From: a virus
Direction: 5' to 3' (one strand)
Length of the DNA: 55,185 nt
Virus record (IMG/VR): IMGVR_UViG_3300031673_004168
Coordinates: 1 to 55,185 of that record
In this document: positions 49,096 to 55,185 of the stretch, piece after piece
Layout: each line of letters opens with the position of its first letter
Position numbering within the stretch: the stretch's first letter is position 1
The notes under the pieces: generated by a model
Database searches by the model: none
Seen by the model: only the letters and a program-made list of their open reading frames with translations
What the model was told of the DNA's origin: nothing
Translations under genes and position numbers: made by a program

Positions 49096-49491
49096 ATGGA
49101 TTTTATCAAAGAGTTTATAACTCAACACGCTCTAACAGTTGTCGTGTCTATCGTAGGAATTTTTGCGGCACGATACGTTTCTAAACTTATTGGAATAATA
49201 GAAGAAAAGTTTAGCATAGACATTGACGACAGAGTAGAACGGTTTATCGAAGATTTGGTTAAGAAATCTATTCGTATAGTTTACCAAACTTTTGTAAAAG
49301 AAAAGAAAAAAGCTGGAACTTGGAACGCAGTATCAAAAAAAGAGGCACTCATGGAAGCGTTTCATTTAGTCCAGAACGAAGTGCGTAGAAAAAAACTTGA
49401 ATATCATGTGCAAGACAGAAACTTAATCAACGACATCGAAGGTGCTATTTTAGAAGAAAAGAACGCAAATAAAAAACCTAAAACAATATAA
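49096..49491 (+). CDS. Holin, LLH-type
   Basis: 131 residues from the ATG at 49096 after AAGGAGAAATCT. One transmembrane helix (ALTVVVSIVGIFAARYVSKL, about 12-31), then a long amphipathic part (DRVERFIEDLVKKSIRIVYQ) and a end rich in charge (LINDIEGAILEEKN), as in the LLH holin family. It would form pores that release or activate a lysin. No lysin gene was found beside it. Confidence 0.65.
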   Translation: MDFIKEFITQHALTVVVSIVGIFAARYVSKLIGIIEEKFSIDIDDRVERFIEDLVKKSIRIVYQTFVKEKKKAGTWNAVSKKEALMEAFHLVQNEVRRKKLEYHVQDRNLINDIEGAILEEKNANKKPKTI

Positions 49492-49524
49492 CCATATGAT
49501 GAACCATATCAGGAGGGGTGGTAT

Positions 49525-49911
49525 GTGAATGAAGAAATCAAGCCTACTTTTGGGACACATCTTATCTTAGATTTAAGATGTTGTGATGAAAATAAACTTA
49601 AAGATTATAAATTGATATTTGATATTTTATATGAACTGCCTGAAAAAATAGGTATGACAAAGATTACACAACCCTATGTTTTCCCATACTCTGGGCTTGT
49701 TCCTGAAGATAAAGGAATAACTGGAATTGTAATTATCGCAGAAAGCCATATCTCTATACATACTTTTCAGGAGAAAGATTATTGTTTTGTAGATGTTTTT
49801 TCTTGTAAACCTTTTGATTATAGATATGCTTCAAACTTTATAGTAAACGTATTTAACTCAAAAGATTATGATGAAAAAGTAATAGAGCGAGGTATAAACT
49901 TTAGAAGATGA
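49525..49911 (+). CDS. speH: S-adenosylmethionine decarboxylase (SpeH-type)
   Basis: 128 residues. GTHLILDLRCC front, then ESHISIHTF with the Glu73-Ser74 self-cleavage site that yields the pyruvoyl group, and His79 and Cys94 (VDVFSC). The Ser-His-Cys spacing (5 and 15) is the same as in the Thermotoga enzyme. The reaction removes CO2 from SAM, for spermidine synthesis or to remove SAM. No spermidine synthase gene is seen. GTG start after AGGAGGGG. Confidence 0.88.
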   Translation: MNEEIKPTFGTHLILDLRCCDENKLKDYKLIFDILYELPEKIGMTKITQPYVFPYSGLVPEDKGITGIVIIAESHISIHTFQEKDYCFVDVFSCKPFDYRYASNFIVNVFNSKDYDEKVIERGINFRR

Positions 49912-50099
49912 ACATAATATCGTTGATTATTATACTTATAGAAGCAGGATTTAAGATAACTTTGTTTAGTACTGGACTTTCGTTTAATCCAGAATATCAA
50001 ATAAGAATGCCTGTATCTCAAGATTTATCACCTAAAGTAGAATACAACTTTGAGTATAGCTCAGAAGAATTTAAACCAACATTTAAGGAGAAAAAATGA
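49908..50099 (+). CDS. Small membrane-anchored protein (63 aa)
   Basis: Front IISLIIILIEAGFKITLF may be a signal-anchor; the rest is polar (PVSQDLSPKVEYNFEYSSEE). It overlaps both neighbours by ATGA. Could be a lysis accessory in the holin cluster; unknown. Confidence 0.5.
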   Translation: MNIISLIIILIEAGFKITLFSTGLSFNPEYQIRMPVSQDLSPKVEYNFEYSSEEFKPTFKEKK

Positions 50100-50380
50100 A
50101 TATAATGAAATCGTGGGAAAGTTTAAGCCAGAAACTTTGGAATAGCTTTGGAAGTAAACTAAACCCCACAGCGAAGAAAATAAGAGCGTGGAAATTACCT
50201 CCAAGAATAAGCGAACAGCTTGAAGATATTGCAAACAAGCTACCGCCAATTATAACCAATTTACTGTTAAACTTTGTAACGAAGATTTACAAAGACGCAG
50301 AAAAGATAGGCAACAATAAATTGGTAAACGCTAACTTAACAAAGGTAAGAGATTTTATTGACAAGATAATTTCTAAATAG
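50096..50380 (+). CDS. Helical protein at end of rightward block (94 aa)
   Basis: AAGGAGAAAA precedes the ATG. An amphipathic front (SWESLSQKLWNSFGSKLNPT) and helical end rich in Lys/Asn. Last rightward gene; a strong terminator follows 12 bases after its stop. Family not recognised. Confidence 0.55.
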   Translation: MNIMKSWESLSQKLWNSFGSKLNPTAKKIRAWKLPPRISEQLEDIANKLPPIITNLLLNFVTKIYKDAEKIGNNKLVNANLTKVRDFIDKIISK

Positions 50381-50391
50381 CATTAAATCGG

Positions 50392-50437
50392 AAAAGCCCC
50401 TCTACTTTGAACGGAAAAGAAGTAAAGGGGCTTTTTT
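50392..50437. terminator. Bidirectional terminator between convergent blocks
   Basis: AAAAGCCCCT (50392-50401) pairs with AGGGGCTTTT, and TACTT with AAGTA inside. TTTTTT follows rightward. On the other strand the same hairpin ends in TTTT, so it serves the leftward operon too. Confidence 0.88.
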
Positions 50438-50457
50438 GTTGTGCGTCAAGATAGCAG

Positions 50458-50604
50458 TTATGTTGTGTTGCGTGTTGGCTTTTCAAAAATACGCCTTACA
50501 AAATAACAAATAACACCTACTACAATTAAAAAAATGTTGAACATGAAATATCCAAAACACCATTGAAAAAATATCCTAAGGCTTTCTTTGATGAACTCAA
50601 TCAT
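50458..50604 (-). CDS. Tiny membrane protein (48 aa)
   Basis: The ATG overlaps the stop region of the preceding gene (ATGATTGA). MIEFIKESLRIFFQWCFGYF then FNIFLIVVGVICYFV (about 22-36) and a basic end. One membrane segment with the carboxy end probably inside. Last gene of the leftward operon. Confidence 0.6.
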   Translation of the reverse strand: MIEFIKESLRIFFQWCFGYFMFNIFLIVVGVICYFVRRIFEKPTRNTT

Positions 50605-50752
50605 TTTTTAAGTCTCTTTTTTTCGACCGTTCTATTATATGGTTGTCATGCAAAAGTCTTACAATAATAGTTCCATGATTTTCTTCAATTAACTCCGCTT
50701 TTACAAATCCTTTTTTATTCAATCTAACTTCTATAACGTCTCCCTTTTTCAT
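50597..50752 (-). CDS. Small basic beta protein (51 aa)
   Basis: GAAAGGCAAAC precedes the ATG at 50752. MKKGDVIEVRLNKKGFVKAE looks like a small beta-barrel with the end HDNHIIERSKKRDLKND. It may be an SH3-like nucleic-acid binder; inference only. Confidence 0.6.
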   Translation of the reverse strand: MKKGDVIEVRLNKKGFVKAELIEENHGTIIVRLLHDNHIIERSKKRDLKND

Positions 50753-50768
50753 GTTTGCCTTTCAGTAG

Positions 50769-50843
50769 TTACGACTGACGGTTAACGGGTATCCCCATTC
50801 TCTTTGAAGGCATGAAGCCGACTTTATTGACTTTCACAATCAT
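50769..50843 (-). CDS. Possible 24-aa peptide
   Basis: In the 120-base gap, ATG at 50843 with AAGG upstream opens a 24-codon frame (MIVKVNKVGFMPSKRMGIPV). Nothing else is seen in the gap. It is a weak call on length. Confidence 0.22.
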   Translation of the reverse strand: MIVKVNKVGFMPSKRMGIPVNRQS

Positions 50844-50872
50844 CAACCTTAACTATTAGTACCATAATATGT

Positions 50873-51166
50873 TTACCAACCTTCTTCTTCAAACCCGCTT
50901 TGTTGTTCAGCTTTGCCTGCGTCCTTGTTATATTCAGCAAGTACGATTTGTTCCAATTCTTCTCGTATCTCTTTTGTTTTCGGATATACTGTATCGTAAT
51001 ATTTGTCGTCTTTACCTTTTGAAGATGGCATGCCTACAAACAATCCGTTATTTCCGTTTATTATTTTTAACCCTTTCACAACAATAGCGTCTGCAATACA
51101 AATATCACAAAACGCTACGCATTTACCTAAATTAACTTTTTTTATTCGTTCTACTTTAAAGTTCAT
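50873..51166 (-). CDS. spoVG: SpoVG-like protein
   Basis: 97 residues. VAFCDICIADAIVVKGLKII, then NGNNGLFVGMPSSK, PKTKEIREELEQIVLAEYNK match the SpoVG fold (a small DNA/RNA-binding regulator in Firmicutes and others). Phages often carry copies near recombination genes. It overlaps the preceding gene by 11 bases. It may regulate phage or host genes after transcription. Confidence 0.85.
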   Translation of the reverse strand: MNFKVERIKKVNLGKCVAFCDICIADAIVVKGLKIINGNNGLFVGMPSSKGKDDKYYDTVYPKTKEIREELEQIVLAEYNKDAGKAEQQSGFEEEGW

Positions 51167-51536
51167 TGTTCTCCTTTAAAAAATTATAATGTGAATTCAT
51201 AAACTCAAGTTTAATGTCTAAAGTTTCTAAAGTCGATTCGCATACGTCACGAAAATATCTTATCGGGGCTACAGTAGCCTCCACAAGAGCCTTTCTTTCC
51301 AAATCAGTAGTTGTCTTTGTTCTTTCAGGCATGTATTCGTGAGTAGCTATATCCAAATACTTATTGAAATCTGCAAGTGCTGTACCTACGTTTAGTTTAG
51401 CTACTAAAAGTTTGTTGCCATATTCCTTAAACAAAGTTTCTTCGTTTGGTATCGCAATTGAAAGATGTTCTCTGATAGACATTAGTTTAGGACTAAACTT
51501 CGTAGAATAGTCTGCGAACTCTTGCATTACATTCAT
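51156..51536 (-). CDS. Helical protein of unknown function (126 aa)
   Basis: ATG at 51536 follows GGGAGGAAGAATAAC. Front MNVMQEFADYSTKFSPKLMS, rest mostly helix (VAPIRYFRDVCESTLETLDI). It lies between zinc-ribbon and SpoVG-like genes. It may be part of a recombination or SSB-type set; no family recognised. Confidence 0.6.
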   Translation of the reverse strand: MNVMQEFADYSTKFSPKLMSIREHLSIAIPNEETLFKEYGNKLLVAKLNVGTALADFNKYLDIATHEYMPERTKTTTDLERKALVEATVAPIRYFRDVCESTLETLDIKLEFMNSHYNFLKENNEL

Positions 51537-51537
51537 G

Positions 51538-51726
51538 TTATTCTTCCCTCCCGATAGTGGTGTCAATCTCGATTACTTCTCTTTTTCTTTGACCATTGAA
51601 TATACTATATTCGACTTGTTTTTGTGTTGCGGTATTAGAATAACCACATATATCGCATTTGATAATGCCTTTTGTTATGTGCATTCTATTATTACATTTT
51701 GGGCATGATAGCAGATTGTCTGGCAT
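51538..51726 (-). CDS. Zinc-ribbon protein (62 aa)
   Basis: CPKCNNRM and CDICGYSN (about 8-32) form one ribbon; the end is polar. AAGGAAG precedes the ATG and a promoter of its own lies at 51750-51777. Unknown role, possibly nucleic-acid binding. Confidence 0.7.
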   Translation of the reverse strand: MPDNLLSCPKCNNRMHITKGIIKCDICGYSNTATQKQVEYSIFNGQRKREVIEIDTTIGREE

Positions 51727-51749
51727 TTAAACTTCCTTGGTTAATATTA

Positions 51750-51777
51750 AGTATAATGATATTTTTTAGGTTGGCAA
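51750..51777 (-). promoter_or_regulatory. Internal leftward promoter TTGCCA-16-TATACT
   Basis: On the minus strand, TTGCCA (51772-51777), 16 bases, TATACT (51750-51755). The -10 is the same as in the promoters at 486-514 and 4743-4770. It gives separate expression to the 51726 to 50458 genes. Confidence 0.6.
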
Positions 51778-51782
51778 GTTTT

Positions 51783-52211
51783 TTATATAACTTTTTTTTC
51801 CAACTCCTCAACTTTTTTTGAAAACTTTTCAAGTAACAATTCTAAATCTGCAATGCTAAATTTTACCGAAAATTTACTTAACCGTCTTAACTCATCTACT
51901 CGTTTTTCTCCGTAGGTTTTGTACATGAAAGAAGCGTACTCTGATTTGTTTCCGTGAAGCATACAGTTACATGAAAAACATTGACAGTGCACCAAATCTT
52001 CTTCAAACAAAACTGCATTACTTCTACCGTCTATATAATGTCCAGCTTGCATTTCTCTCCAATGTTTTATTACACCACAGGTTATACATTTAACATATCC
52101 ATTTTCATTAGCATATTTCATTCTAATATACTTAGAAAACATATCCCAAGTTTTCTTTTTAAGTTTAGCCTTTGGAGATTTTTTTCGTTTTTTCAACGGT
52201 GTGCGTTTCAT
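51783..52211 (-). CDS. ninG: NinG/Rap-like recombination protein
   Basis: 142 residues from ATG 52211 after AAAGG. Basic front (MKRTPLKKRKKSPKAKLKKK), CITCGVIKHWREMQAGHYID, then HCQCFSCNCMLHGN. This Cys/His set is that of lambda NinG (Rap), which acts on recombination intermediates and structurally belongs to the HNH group. It shows that the leftward operon deals with DNA. Confidence 0.85.
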   Translation of the reverse strand: MKRTPLKKRKKSPKAKLKKKTWDMFSKYIRMKYANENGYVKCITCGVIKHWREMQAGHYIDGRSNAVLFEEDLVHCQCFSCNCMLHGNKSEYASFMYKTYGEKRVDELRRLSKFSVKFSIADLELLLEKFSKKVEELEKKVI

Positions 52212-52331
52212 TTTTTGCCTTTCTTTATTTTGTATCCACCACAAGCCAAGCACATCAAGCGTTGTCTTAGCTTTCTGTTTTTGTCATAATATCCTTGTTG
52301 ATTTGTTTTTGAATGACTATTCTTCTTTTTT
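52208..52331 (-). other. Second-frame zinc-knuckle segment upstream of ninG
   Basis: A frame without its own good start runs into a TGA that overlaps the ninG ATG (ATGA). It encodes NQQGYYDKNRKLRQRLMCLA, then CGGYKIKKGKK. It would continue the gene at 52446 if one base were lost or a -1 slip took place at the six-base homopolymer 52326-52331. The joined protein would have two Cys knuckles, i.e. a full zinc ribbon. Confidence 0.4.
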
Positions 52332-52446
52332 GCGACATTGAACGTATTGGTATTTCTAATGGATAATGCTCACATTCAGTAACATAGTTACCGTTCGCAC
52401 CTTCTCTTATTTCTACACCGCAATGTTCGCATATGAAATTGCTCAT
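52267..52446 (-). CDS. Small Cys-containing protein (59 aa), possibly frameshifted
   Basis: ATG at 52446 overlaps the preceding stop (ATGA). CEHCGVEIREGANGNYVTEC (about 6-25) is half a ribbon. After the A-run the residues (RRIVIQKQINKDIMTKTES) look non-specific, and the other frame looks more protein-like (see 52208-52331). Either the gene ends here or the window has a one-base shift. Confidence 0.5.
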   Translation of the reverse strand: MSNFICEHCGVEIREGANGNYVTECEHYPLEIPIRSMSQKRRIVIQKQINKDIMTKTES

Positions 52447-52736
52447 TTACGTTTTACCTCTATTGCTTTCATGATTGCTTCGGCAATAGTCTTTATTTTT
52501 TTATCAAATTCTATTGCAGATAAACTTCTCTCAGTCCATGGTAAAAGGGCTAATCTTGTAAGCTCGCTTTTTGATATAATTTCAGAAATCTCATCTACGC
52601 TAAGCACCGGACGTATCCAACCAGATGAACCACCACAATTCTGTTTTTCACAATCACATTCTGGCAGAATATTAGTATCACTTGGATATAAATACCTACC
52701 ACATTTAGGACATTGTGCTACATCACCTGTACTCAT
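52443..52736 (-). CDS. Zinc-ribbon protein with PVLSVDEI motif (97 aa)
   Basis: CPKCGRYL and CDCEKQNC make a zinc site (about 9-34). RPVLSVDEISEIISKS (about 42-57) and a helical end follow (TIAEAIMKAIEVKRK). The phrase PVLSVDEI also occurs in the next upstream gene, in DNA as well, so the two share a duplicated module. Confidence 0.65.
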   Translation of the reverse strand: MSTGDVAQCPKCGRYLYPSDTNILPECDCEKQNCGGSSGWIRPVLSVDEISEIISKSELTRLALLPWTERSLSAIEFDKKIKTIAEAIMKAIEVKRK

Positions 52737-52942
52737 TTCTTTCCCCTTTTCTTAACCATAGCCTTGTGGATTGCTTCGGCTTGCATTTTTCTTTCCCACC
52801 CAAACATTACTTCTCCAATTTCATTACCTTTAATTTTCATAACTTCATCAATTTCATCAACGCTAAGCACCGGAACTTCAAGCTCTCCAACATCATGAGC
52901 CGAATAACAGCCTTTCATGTCTACCAAGTCTTTAACTTTCAT
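52733..52942 (-). CDS. Small protein with PVLSVDEI motif (69 aa)
   Basis: GGAGGTG precedes ATG 52942 at the right distance (TTG at 52945 is too close). VPVLSVDEIDEVMKI (about 23-37) and an end AEAIHKAMVKKRGKK that parallels AEAIMKAIEVKRK of the neighbour. No zinc motif remains. It is a paralogue of the second half of the gene at 52443. Confidence 0.6.
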   Translation of the reverse strand: MKVKDLVDMKGCYSAHDVGELEVPVLSVDEIDEVMKIKGNEIGEVMFGWERKMQAEAIHKAMVKKRGKK

Positions 52943-52957
52943 CAAGCACCTCCGGCG

Positions 52958-53188
52958 TTACAGTTTTCTTGTTGTTGCTTTCATTGTAAGCGGGATAGGA
53001 GCCTCTACCATAAATTTCCCGTTACAATGGTCGCAAGTCCATTCTCCTAAAAATAGGGACACCACATAAGTAGCAAGTTCTTTGTCAAGATTTATAGTTT
53101 CCATCATACAATTAAAACTTTTCGTTTGGTCTTCCACAATTTTTTTACAATGCGGACAAGTTACAGTTACGTAATCAAACATTCCCAT
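52958..53188 (-). CDS. Zinc-ribbon protein (76 aa)
   Basis: GGAGGGG precedes the ATG. MGMFDYVTVTCPHCKKIVED, then CDHCNGKF: a split ribbon with a 40-residue insert. MGMFDY-type starts are common in small phage zinc proteins. Role unknown. Confidence 0.7.
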   Translation of the reverse strand: MGMFDYVTVTCPHCKKIVEDQTKSFNCMMETINLDKELATYVVSLFLGEWTCDHCNGKFMVEAPIPLTMKATTRKL

Positions 53189-53224
53189 TATTGTTCCCCT
53201 CCGGCGTTATTAGTTTCTGTTCGG

Positions 53225-53320
53225 TTAAATTCTTCCTAACCACCATCCAAAACAAAATGCTATAATATGTAATAGAGCTATTGCGCCTATAACCAGTCCA
53301 ATTTGGTATTTCTCTCTCAT
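53225..53320 (-). CDS. Tiny membrane peptide (31 aa)
   Basis: ATG overlaps the preceding stop (ATGA) after AAAGAGG. IGLVIGAIALLHIIAFCFGW is one membrane helix. Similar in style to the peptides at 34, 4631 and 50458. Confidence 0.5.
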   Translation of the reverse strand: MREKYQIGLVIGAIALLHIIAFCFGWWLGRI

Positions 53321-53451
53321 CTCAACCTCTTTCCGCAACGTGGGCAGATGTAATAATGCTTCACATCGCCGTGTACTGCGTTTATTACCTTGGTCTGAAC
53401 TTTTATTTTTGTCTTATGCCCCCACAGAAAACATATCAGCCGTTTAATCAT
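53317..53451 (-). CDS. Small zinc-binding protein (44 aa)
   Basis: MIKRLICFLWGHK, then HYYICPRCGKRLR: Cys 7, His 12 and the CxxC near the end fit a compact zinc site often seen in phage mini-proteins of this size. It overlaps both neighbours. Confidence 0.6.
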   Translation of the reverse strand: MIKRLICFLWGHKTKIKVQTKVINAVHGDVKHYYICPRCGKRLR

Positions 53452-54097
53452 CGCTCACCGCCTTCAAATTTATAAATTCATTTCCTATCGAGTTGTCGGG
53501 GAAAAAGTATTTATTATAATCTCCTTCTTCCAAAAAATAAACTTCGTTGGAATAATGCCTTTTTAATTTTTCAAACATTCCTTTATCATCATAAAAAGAT
53601 AATTGTTTGATAGTAAATTGCACATAACTCTTTTCACTAAATTTAATAAAGTTTTCAATTTCATTTACGTCAGTATATTCTGTCGCAACATGAACTATTC
53701 TAAGTTTACAAAATTCACGAATATAATCAAAATAATATATATCATCAGATAAATTGTCAGATGTAATTACAAGTTTGTTTATTCTCCTCCAAAATATATC
53801 TTCATATAATTTTTGCCTTGAATGGACATCGACTACCATATTATATTTGTGTGCTAATTCAAAAATTCTTGTCCACCAATGTACATTAGTTCTATATTCA
53901 AATAAACAATCTCCGCCTCCGGATATACTAAACTTTTTTTTATCTCTATTATCTGAAATAAATTGTTCGAGTTTTTTCCAATCCATTGGCAGATTTACAT
54001 TTTTTAAAGGATGATGTTGCCATATACAAAACCAACATTTTTGCTGACAACCCCAATTTGTTATTATTGATATATTTGGGCTAACTGACCGCAACAT
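53444..54097 (-). CDS. Radical SAM protein (217 aa)
   Basis: GCQQKCWFC gives Cys 17, 21 and 24 (CxxxCxxC), the 4Fe-4S site that cuts SAM to a 5'-deoxyadenosyl radical. SISGGGDCLF near residue 57 stands where GGEP is usual. The protein is short, near a minimal radical-SAM barrel. Substrate unknown. Activase, RNA/nucleotide modification or peptide modification are all possible. It overlaps the RlmN-like gene by 34 bases, so the two probably act together. Confidence 0.8.
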   Translation of the reverse strand: MLRSVSPNISIITNWGCQQKCWFCIWQHHPLKNVNLPMDWKKLEQFISDNRDKKKFSISGGGDCLFEYRTNVHWWTRIFELAHKYNMVVDVHSRQKLYEDIFWRRINKLVITSDNLSDDIYYFDYIREFCKLRIVHVATEYTDVNEIENFIKFSEKSYVQFTIKQLSFYDDKGMFEKLKRHYSNEVYFLEEGDYNKYFFPDNSIGNEFINLKAVSDD

Positions 54098-55044
54098 AAT
54101 CCCGCCTCCTCACATTTTGCTATTGCATCTATTACGACAGGAATATTATTTTTTTCAAATTCAAGTTTTAATTCTTCAAGTTTTTCATAATTTGAGTAAT
54201 TAGCATATGTTTTAAGGTTGAAATTATCTGCTTGATTAGTTTTGTTCAGCGGTATCAATTTAACCGAAAACTTTTCTTTACTTATTCCCATTTTTTTAAG
54301 TTTTTGTATGTCAATTTCAACACCATCCATAACTATAAAATTTAAAGTAACCGTTCTGTTGGTTATTCTATAATTATTGATATGTTTTACTATTTTATCA
54401 AGAGGCATAACGTCGGCACCGCCTAATAACTCTTTTCGTTTTTCTTCATCAGTCGAATTTATACTTAACTGAAAATGAAGAAATCCGTTAAAATGAATTT
54501 CTTTCATATCAATTACATCACCTATAACTTTGTCGGCAGAATATCCTTGTATCGTTTTGTTTGGTAATATCGTGTTAAAACATGGCAACCAATCATAATC
54601 AACACCACAATTTTTGCTCAATTCAGGCAAAGAATGTACAGCTCTTAGGACATTATCAAGATTATGAGCTGGTTCTCCCATTCTTGCAAATCCTATTTTA
54701 ACTTTATTACTTTGTTCAACATACGGAGTACAATATATAATCATCTCGATTTGTTTAAGTATTTGTTCTGTAGTTAAATTTCCTTTAAATTCTAATGGTG
54801 CAACATCGCAAAAGTTGCAATTATGAGGACATCCCTTTTGAGTAGATACTGTAAGCAACCATTTATCTTTAAAGTCTACCAAATGTTTCCATACAAGTTT
54901 TGGATTATTTGTTTCTCTAACTTCATAATGATTTTTTCCAGATACTGAAACATCTCTCATTTCAGTAAATTCGATTATATAGTTATCTAACTCTGCAATA
55001 AATATTCTGCCACTTGGTAAATATAATACATTTTTAATCTTCAT
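54064..55044 (-). CDS. RlmN/Cfr-like radical SAM protein, one catalytic Cys missing
   Basis: 326 residues. The cluster Cys are 72, 76 and 79 in GCPHNCNFC; KGNLTTEQILKQIE, FARMGEPAHNLDNVLRA, LNFIVMDGVEID, VKLIPLNKTNQ and the end CCGQLA (Cys 318) align with RlmN/Cfr, which methylate 23S rRNA A2503. The other catalytic Cys (Ec Cys118, seven residues before the first cluster Cys) is Thr 65 here. The family fit is good but the chemistry may differ. Confidence 0.78.
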   Translation of the reverse strand: MKIKNVLYLPSGRIFIAELDNYIIEFTEMRDVSVSGKNHYEVRETNNPKLVWKHLVDFKDKWLLTVSTQKGCPHNCNFCDVAPLEFKGNLTTEQILKQIEMIIYCTPYVEQSNKVKIGFARMGEPAHNLDNVLRAVHSLPELSKNCGVDYDWLPCFNTILPNKTIQGYSADKVIGDVIDMKEIHFNGFLHFQLSINSTDEEKRKELLGGADVMPLDKIVKHINNYRITNRTVTLNFIVMDGVEIDIQKLKKMGISKEKFSVKLIPLNKTNQADNFNLKTYANYSNYEKLEELKLEFEKNNIPVVIDAIAKCEEAGLCCGQLAQIYQ

Positions 55045-55185
55045 CGCTCACATCCTTTATCTCCCGTATCAATTCTGGAAAAATTCCATTAGGGGTATGT
55101 TTTATTAAAGCCGCATAAGTTATACACGCCCCCTGAGTCGTCTTTATTGTTATGCGATTGCCCGAAGCCCAAACTTCTATTGATG
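55034..55185 (-). CDS. Truncated gene at right end (about 50 aa, 3' part)
   Basis: An open leftward frame enters from beyond the window (first whole codon at 55183) and stops at 55034-55036. It encodes SIEVWASGNRITIKTTQGAC and ends LIREIKDVSDED. It overlaps the RlmN-like start by 11 bases. If the ends of the window join, the frame stays open to an ATG at 71-73. Family not recognised. Confidence 0.55.
   Translation of the reverse strand, partial: SIEVWASGNRITIKTTQGACITYAALIKHTPNGIFPELIREIKDVSDED

Noticed and set aside
50535-50544. Further TTGAACA dyad near 50.5 kb
   Set aside because: One half-matching copy inside a coding region; expected by chance in AT-rich DNA.
50869-53050. Rightward frames in the leftward operon
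   Set aside because: They oppose clear zinc-ribbon, NinG and SpoVG genes and lack ribosome sites.

Overview
The window reads as almost all, perhaps all, of the genome of a tailed double-stranded DNA phage with an AT-rich genome. Terminase, portal, protease/scaffold, decoration and capsid proteins, a tail tube, a frameshifted tail chaperone, a tape measure and a lambda-like L/K/J tail tip are all present. No sheath or baseplate wedge gene is seen, so a siphovirus-like flexible tail is most likely. Shine-Dalgarno sites are strong and stop codons follow the standard bacterial code. The host cannot be named. An LLH-type holin, a SpoVG-like protein, a GDP-heptose route, a NrdD-like glycyl-radical fragment and radical-SAM genes fit an anaerobic bacterium, but this is inference.

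Layout. (1) 1-570 is a divergent control region: a leftward promoter (163-191) drives a tiny membrane protein, and a rightward promoter (486-514) is embedded in TTTGTTGAACAAA-like dyads. (2) 570-9.4 kb is a rightward early or accessory block: two DNA methyltransferases, a phosphoesterase, a zinc-ribbon array protein, a stand-alone GGQ release-factor-like protein, an NDP-sugar dehydratase, many tiny proteins and three stretches that look like structured non-coding RNAs. It ends with two small genes that together resemble a sigma factor cut in two, with region 4 placed before region 2. (3) 9.4-16.8 kb is the head module. (4) 16.8-24.1 kb holds small proteins, a three-way-junction RNA element and a 1418-residue fibre with internal DNA repeats. 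(5) 24.1-35.3 kb is a sugar island: four glycosyltransferase-like domains in three genes plus at least five methyltransferases, with GmhA, HddC-like and HddA-like enzymes. (6) An HNH endonuclease gene, then connectors, tail tube, chaperone, tape measure and tail tip (36.1-49.1 kb). (7) Holin, S-adenosylmethionine decarboxylase and two tiny proteins close the rightward block at a two-way terminator (50392-50437). (8) 50.4 kb to the right end is a leftward operon of tiny zinc-ribbon proteins, NinG-like and SpoVG-like proteins and two radical-SAM enzymes; it runs off the right end.

How the parts may work together. The leftward promoter at 163-191 points at the left end, and the leftward operon enters from the right end. 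The simplest reading is a circular or circularly permuted genome in which one operon crosses the junction. The split sigma pair lies just before the terminase genes, where a late-transcription switch would be expected. The sugar island follows the fibre gene directly and probably builds a (deoxy)heptose-containing, methylated glycan, for the virion or for the infected cell. SAM is a recurrent theme: two DNA methyltransferases, six small-molecule-type methyltransferases, two radical-SAM proteins and a SAM decarboxylase. No DNA polymerase, helicase, primase, integrase or classical endolysin was recognised, so replication probably relies on the host.
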